A stretch of 64,000 nucleotides of DNA, from positions 3,534,001 to 3,598,000 of the forward strand of contig NZ_LT629711.1 of the NCBI RefSeq assembly GCF_900104525.1, in the 5' to 3' direction. Of this stretch, positions 60,479-64,000 are shown in pieces (the stretch's first letter is position 1; each line of letters begins with the position of its first letter). This DNA comes from Pedococcus dokdonensis. Lineage in GTDB: Bacteria > Actinomycetota > Actinomycetes > Actinomycetales > Dermatophilaceae. The notes beneath the pieces were generated by a model. The model was not told where the DNA came from. It searched no databases and saw only the letters and a program-made list of their open reading frames with translations. The position numbers and the translations under genes were made by a program.

Positions 60479-61048
60479 TCACCAGCGGTGGGCGACGTCG
60501 ACGACCAGGCGGCTTCCGGTCGCGTCGTGGATCGTGAACGCGCGGAACGGCAACCGCGCCCGCACACCGAGCCCGATCGAGGTCTGGCCCTCGAACGAGC
60601 CGGCCCAGGCCGCCTGTCGGAACGTCGTGTAACCGGTGAGGTTGACCAGCTCCTTCGGGTTCCTGGGCGTGTAGCTCGGCGCGCCGGTCGACGTGTAGGC
60701 CGGCGCCCGGGTCACGACGAGCAGCTTGGCGCCGCCGCGCAGCGGGACGATCTTGCCCTCGCCCTCGGTGCGGACCGCGGAGACGTAGCGCACCGAGTAG
60801 CCGGGCGCCTTCCCCTTGAGGTCGATGACCATCCGGTCGAAGCAGGCGTGCCGCCCGGCGCGGACTCCGGTGATCGGACCGGTGACCATGGTGCTGGAGT
60901 TCTTCGCTGTCGAGCCCCAGGTGATCCCGCAGTAGGGCGCGGCCTCTGCGGAGGTGGTCGCGGCGGCGACGGGGACGACCCCGGCGGCGACGGCGACGAC
61001 GAGCGACCGGATGGCCAGTCGAGTGGACAGGTGCTTGCGGATGTTCAT
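60479..61048 (-). CDS. secreted protein with AMIN-like domain
   Basis: A 189-residue protein. A signal peptide covers about residues 1-36 (RLAIRSLVVAVAAGVVPVAAA, cleavage near AEA). The mature part has CGITWGSTAKNS, GRHACFDRMVIDLKGKAPGYSVRYV and a C-terminal FTIHDATGSRLVVDVAHRW, the pattern of actinobacterial AMIN-like domains. Two Cys could form a disulfide. It is probably extracellular and the function is unknown. Confidence 0.8.
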   Translation of the reverse strand: MNIRKHLSTRLAIRSLVVAVAAGVVPVAAATTSAEAAPYCGITWGSTAKNSSTMVTGPITGVRAGRHACFDRMVIDLKGKAPGYSVRYVSAVRTEGEGKIVPLRGGAKLLVVTRAPAYTSTGAPSYTPRNPKELVNLTGYTTFRQAAWAGSFEGQTSIGLGVRARLPFRAFTIHDATGSRLVVDVAHRW

Positions 61049-61178
61049 GATGTCCTCCCTTCGGACACCGCACTGACGTGCGCCGAAGCACGTCGGTTGA
61101 CCGCGGGCACGAAGGTGACCGTGTCGTCACGAAAGGTCCGCTGTGTGGTGAGCCGGCGGCATACCGGCGGGTTGTCCG

Positions 61179-61248
61179 GTGCCGCGCGCCACGGCACGGT
61201 GCCGCCGGCCACGGCACGGCGCCGCCCGCCACGGCACGGTGCCGCGCC
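61179..61248. repeat. 20-bp tandem repeat, 3.5 copies
   Basis: Units at 61179-61198, 61199-61218 and 61219-61238 follow GYGCCGCSSGCCACGGCACG; a partial fourth runs into the terminator hairpin. They lie in the 268-base gap between the AMIN-like gene and the acetate symporter and may have grown by slippage from a terminator arm. The gap holds no gene. Confidence 0.85.
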
Positions 61249-61274
61249 CCCACCTGAGGGGACGCGGCACCGTG
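61235..61274 (-). terminator. terminator hairpin after the acetate symporter gene
   Basis: CACGGTGCCGCG (61235-61246) pairs with CGCGGCACCGTG (61263-61274). An inner CCCC/GGGG extends the stem across one bulge, with a loop of seven bases. It lies about 43 bases past the symporter stop. Confidence 0.75.
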
Positions 61275-61316
61275 GTCCTTGGGTATGCCGGGTGGTCACC
61301 CGGCCCTGCGAGCCGC

Positions 61317-62963
61317 CTAGTGCGACACCGCCTTCTCGGCCCCGTGGCCGGTCAGCGAGCGCACCTCCATCTCGGCGTACTTGGCGGCGTTGAACTCCTT
61401 GCTCGTCACGGTGCCAAGCCAGCCCAGGAAGAAGGCGACGGGGATCGAGATGATGCCGGGGTTGTCCAACGGGAACCAGTGGAAGTCGGTGCCCTGCAAC
61501 ATCGACAGCGACTTGCCGGTGACCGGGTCGACCGGCTTGCCGGACACCACCGGGCTGAAGACGATCAGCGTCAGGGCGATCGCGAGACCGCCGTAGATCG
61601 ACCACAGCGCGCCCCTGGTGTTGAACCGCTTCCAGAACAGCGAGTAGAGGATCGTCGGGAGGTTCGCCGACGCCGCGATGGCGAAGGCGAGGGCGACGAG
61701 GAACGCGACGTTCTGGCCGTTGGCGAGGATGCCGCCGAGGATGGCCAGGATGCCGATCACGATCGCGGTGATGCGGGCGACCCGCACCTCGTCCTCGGCC
61801 GACGCACGGCCCTCCTTGATCACGGAGTTGTAGATGTCGTGCGAGAGGCTGGCGCTGGCCGTGATGGTCAGGCCCGCGACGACCGCGAGGATGGTCGCGA
61901 ACGCCACCGCCGAGATGATGCCCAGCAGCAGCTCACCACCCAGCTCGAACGCCAGCAGCGGTGCGGCCGAGTTGGCCTTGCCGGGTGCGGCGGCGATCAC
62001 CTTGGGGCCGACGAGGGCGGCGGCGCCGTAGCCGAGCACCAGGGTGAACAGGTAGAAGATCCCGATCAGCCAGATCGCCCACTCGACCGACTTCCGCGCC
62101 TCCTTGGACGACGGCACGGTGTAGAACCGCATCAGCACGTGGGGCAGGCCGGCGGTGCCGAGCACCAGGGCCAGCGACAGCGAGATGAAGTCGATCTTCG
62201 TGGTGCCGGTCTTGCCGTACTGCAGACCGGGATCGAGCACCTTCTTGCCACCCGAGGCGTTGACCGCGTCGCCGAGGAGCGAGCTGAGGTTGAGCCCGAA
62301 CTTGCCCAGCACCCACAGGAACATCACGCCGGCGCCGAGGATCAGCAGGACGGCCTTGATGATCTGCACCCAGGTGGTGCCCTTCATGCCGCCGATGAGC
62401 ACGTAGGCGATCATGATGACGCCGACGACGGCGATGACCAGCGACTGGCCGGTCTTGTCGTCGATGCCGAGCAGCAGCGCGACGAGGCCACCGGCTCCGG
62501 CCATCTGGGCCAGCAGGTAGAAGAAGCAGACCGCGAGGGTCGAGATCGCCGCGGCCATGCGCACGGGGCGCTGCTTGAGCCGGAACGACAGGACGTCGGC
62601 CATCGTGTACTTGCCCACGTTGCGCAGGAGCTCGGCGACGAGCAGCAGCGCCACCAGCCAGGCGACGAGGAAGCCGATCGAGTAGAGGAAGCCGTCGTAG
62701 CCGTTGAGCGCGATCGCACCGGCGATGCCGAGGAAGCTGGCCGCGGAGAGGTAGTCGCCCGCGATGGCGATGCCGTTCTGGCGACCGCTGAAGGCGCGAC
62801 CACCGGCGTAGAAGTCGGCGGCGCTGCGGTTGTTGCGCGACGCCCGGATCACGATGGCGAGGGTGATCAGGACGAACACCCCGAAGATCGTGATGTTGAG
62901 GCCGGGGTTGCCGACCTCGGTCGCCGCAGGAGCGAGCGAGGGGACGAGGGCGGGGGCGCTCAT
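61317..62963 (-). CDS. actP: acetate/monocarboxylate:cation symporter (ActP/MctC-like SSS family)
   Basis: A 548-residue sodium:solute symporter with about 13 helices. It shows FYAGGRAFSGRQNGIAIAGDYLSAASFLGIAGAIAL (about residues 50-85), GGMKGTTWVQIIKAVLL (about 195), the SSS motif LGTAGLPHVLMRFYTVPSSKEARKSVEWAIW (about 270-300) and GLTITASASLSHDIY (about 365). It overlaps the DUF485 gene by four bases. With acs nearby it probably imports acetate or related short acids. Confidence 0.92.
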   Translation of the reverse strand: MSAPALVPSLAPAATEVGNPGLNITIFGVFVLITLAIVIRASRNNRSAADFYAGGRAFSGRQNGIAIAGDYLSAASFLGIAGAIALNGYDGFLYSIGFLVAWLVALLLVAELLRNVGKYTMADVLSFRLKQRPVRMAAAISTLAVCFFYLLAQMAGAGGLVALLLGIDDKTGQSLVIAVVGVIMIAYVLIGGMKGTTWVQIIKAVLLILGAGVMFLWVLGKFGLNLSSLLGDAVNASGGKKVLDPGLQYGKTGTTKIDFISLSLALVLGTAGLPHVLMRFYTVPSSKEARKSVEWAIWLIGIFYLFTLVLGYGAAALVGPKVIAAAPGKANSAAPLLAFELGGELLLGIISAVAFATILAVVAGLTITASASLSHDIYNSVIKEGRASAEDEVRVARITAIVIGILAILGGILANGQNVAFLVALAFAIAASANLPTILYSLFWKRFNTRGALWSIYGGLAIALTLIVFSPVVSGKPVDPVTGKSLSMLQGTDFHWFPLDNPGIISIPVAFFLGWLGTVTSKEFNAAKYAEMEVRSLTGHGAEKAVSH

Positions 62964-63292
62964 CGCTGGTCCTCCCCGATCTTCTCGGCCAGGGCGGCGG
63001 CCCGGGGGTCGAACTCCCGGTCGGCCCAGCGGACGTAGATGATCGCGATGACGAAGGTCGACACGAACTGGCCGAGTCCGAGGATGAGCCCGACGTTGAC
63101 GTTGCCGAACACCTTGGTGCTCATGAAGTCCGAGGCGTAGGTGGACAGCAGCACGTAGAGGAAGTACCAGGCCAGGAAGAGGCCGGTCATCGGGAAGACG
63201 AACCGGCGGAACCTGGACCGGAGCTCCGCGAAGTCCGCGGACTCTTGGAGTGCGACGTACGGGTCGTGATCCGTGCGAGCGTCATTGCTCAC
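62960..63292 (-). CDS. DUF485 (YjcH-like) membrane protein
   Basis: A 110-residue protein with two membrane helices (FPMTGLFLAWYFLYVLLSTYA and GLILGLGQFVSTFVIAIIYVRWA) typical of DUF485. The start is GTG 63292, which has GGAGGT six bases upstream. A longer frame lacks such a site. It is coupled to the symporter, as yjcH is to actP in E. coli. Confidence 0.92.
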   Translation of the reverse strand: MSNDARTDHDPYVALQESADFAELRSRFRRFVFPMTGLFLAWYFLYVLLSTYASDFMSTKVFGNVNVGLILGLGQFVSTFVIAIIYVRWADREFDPRAAALAEKIGEDQR

Positions 63293-63469
63293 GGGGACAC
63301 CTCCAGTGGTGGCGCGGGCCTGTCCCGCGGTCGGCGCCACTCTGCTCTCGCAGCCCCCTGAGCAGCAGGTATGGCGCGTGGTCACGCGCCGTGCGGATCG
63401 TGCCGTCGCCGGGTGGCCGGGGCGCGTGCGCCGAACGGTCGTGCTGGTGCGCCCAACGGCACCTTCCGG

Positions 63470-64000
63470 TCAGCCGCGGTCGAGCGCGAGGTCCTCGGGG
63501 GTGTGCAGCCGCACCATGGTGCGGGCGGTGTGGCGGGGGATCCGTCCGGGCGTCGCCAGGGACACGAGCACGGCGGTGCCGAACGAGATCGGGATGGTCC
63601 ACGCGGCCGGCTGCCCCAGCAGCGCGCCCGGCCAGCCGGGGATGGGTCCGGCGAAGATCGTCAGGCACACGGCGGCGGCCGCGAGCCCGCCCCCGACCAC
63701 GAGCCCGGCGGCAGCGCCGACGGTGCTCAGCCCACGCCACCACGACCCGAGGACGAGCAACGGGCAGAACGTGGACGCCGCCACCGCGAAGGCCAGGCTC
63801 ACCATGGTCGCGAGACCGACCGGCTCGATGAGCCTCGACGCGGCATAGGGGACGAGGACCGACAGCACGGTGGCGAGCCGGAACCCCTGCGCCACGGTGA
63901 AGTCGTCACCCGTCATCCGGCCGAGTCGCCGGCGGAGCAGGTCCTGGTCGATGACCCCCGCCACCGACATGGTCAGGCCCGACGCGGTCGAGAGGAAGGC
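63470..64000 (-). CDS. sodium:solute symporter, C-terminal part, runs off the window
   Basis: The last 176 residues of a second SSS-family transporter, open to the right edge. The visible start AFLSTASGLTMSVAGVIDQDLLRR matches the segment after the conserved TASG motif of ActP-like proteins (compare LTITASASLSHDIY in the intact symporter). Four or five helices follow. The C-terminus ends in a polar tail. It lies upstream of the DUF485 gene in the same direction with a 177-base gap that shows no gene. Confidence 0.83.
   Translation of the reverse strand, partial: AFLSTASGLTMSVAGVIDQDLLRRRLGRMTGDDFTVAQGFRLATVLSVLVPYAASRLIEPVGLATMVSLAFAVAASTFCPLLVLGSWWRGLSTVGAAAGLVVGGGLAAAAVCLTIFAGPIPGWPGALLGQPAAWTIPISFGTAVLVSLATPGRIPRHTARTMVRLHTPEDLALDRG

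Overview
This window is about 70% GC (by eye, not computed). The genes are densely packed, GTG starts are common, and stop/start overlaps of the ATGA, GTGA or TGATG type are frequent. The gene content (factor-independent urate oxidase, AllR-like IclR regulator, PaaX-like regulator, RHS/LamG secreted proteins, DUF6986, DUF485-ActP pair) points to an actinomycete. Placement in Micrococcales, perhaps Intrasporangiaceae, is inference. No rRNA, tRNA, CRISPR array or transposase was seen.

Layout. (1) 1-4407: a partial alpha/beta hydrolase, a holin-like membrane protein, a CBS protein coupled to an ArsB/NhaD-type permease, and NhaA. (2) 4549-13255: an aryl-CoA catabolic cluster on the minus strand (FAH hydrolase, small cupin, TesB-type thioesterase, aryl-CoA ligase, salicylyl/2-aminobenzoyl-CoA monooxygenase-reductase, hot-dog thioesterase, FMN reductase), with a divergent RidA-like gene and a PaaX-type regulator. 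It probably degrades anthranilate or salicylate through the CoA ester. (3) 13369-35606 and 45856-54694: a large purine-degradation region. It holds guanine and 8-oxoguanine deaminases, xanthine dehydrogenase XdhABC, urate oxidase, HIU hydrolase, OHCU decarboxylase, allantoinase, ureidoglycine aminohydrolase, a likely ureidoglycolate lyase, a hydantoin/allantoin racemase, three nucleobase/allantoin transporters, and the glyoxylate-to-glycerate genes hyi, glxR, gcl and glycerate kinase. Malate synthase and malic enzyme give a second outlet for glyoxylate. Allantoate amidohydrolase is not in the window. (4) 35917-45644: a secreted LamG protein, an RHS protein whose C-terminus looks like an SCP1.201/DddA-type DNA cytosine deaminase toxin, and an Imm1-like immunity gene. 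This block sits between the two parts of the purine region. (5) 54934-64000: glycerophosphodiesterase, small stress-type proteins, then acetate use (Acs, ActP-type symporter with its DUF485 partner, and the end of a second symporter).

Regulation. A 15-bp IclR-type site (consensus TTCCAYNATNCGGAA) occurs before malic enzyme, urate oxidase, hydroxypyruvate isomerase and the malate synthase/IclR divergent pair. At three of the four promoters it forms a pair spaced exactly 21 bp, overlapping likely promoter elements. A second palindrome, TTCAACA-N3-TGTTGAA, lies in the urate oxidase and xdh promoters. Together they suggest one regulon joining urate, glyoxylate and C4 metabolism.
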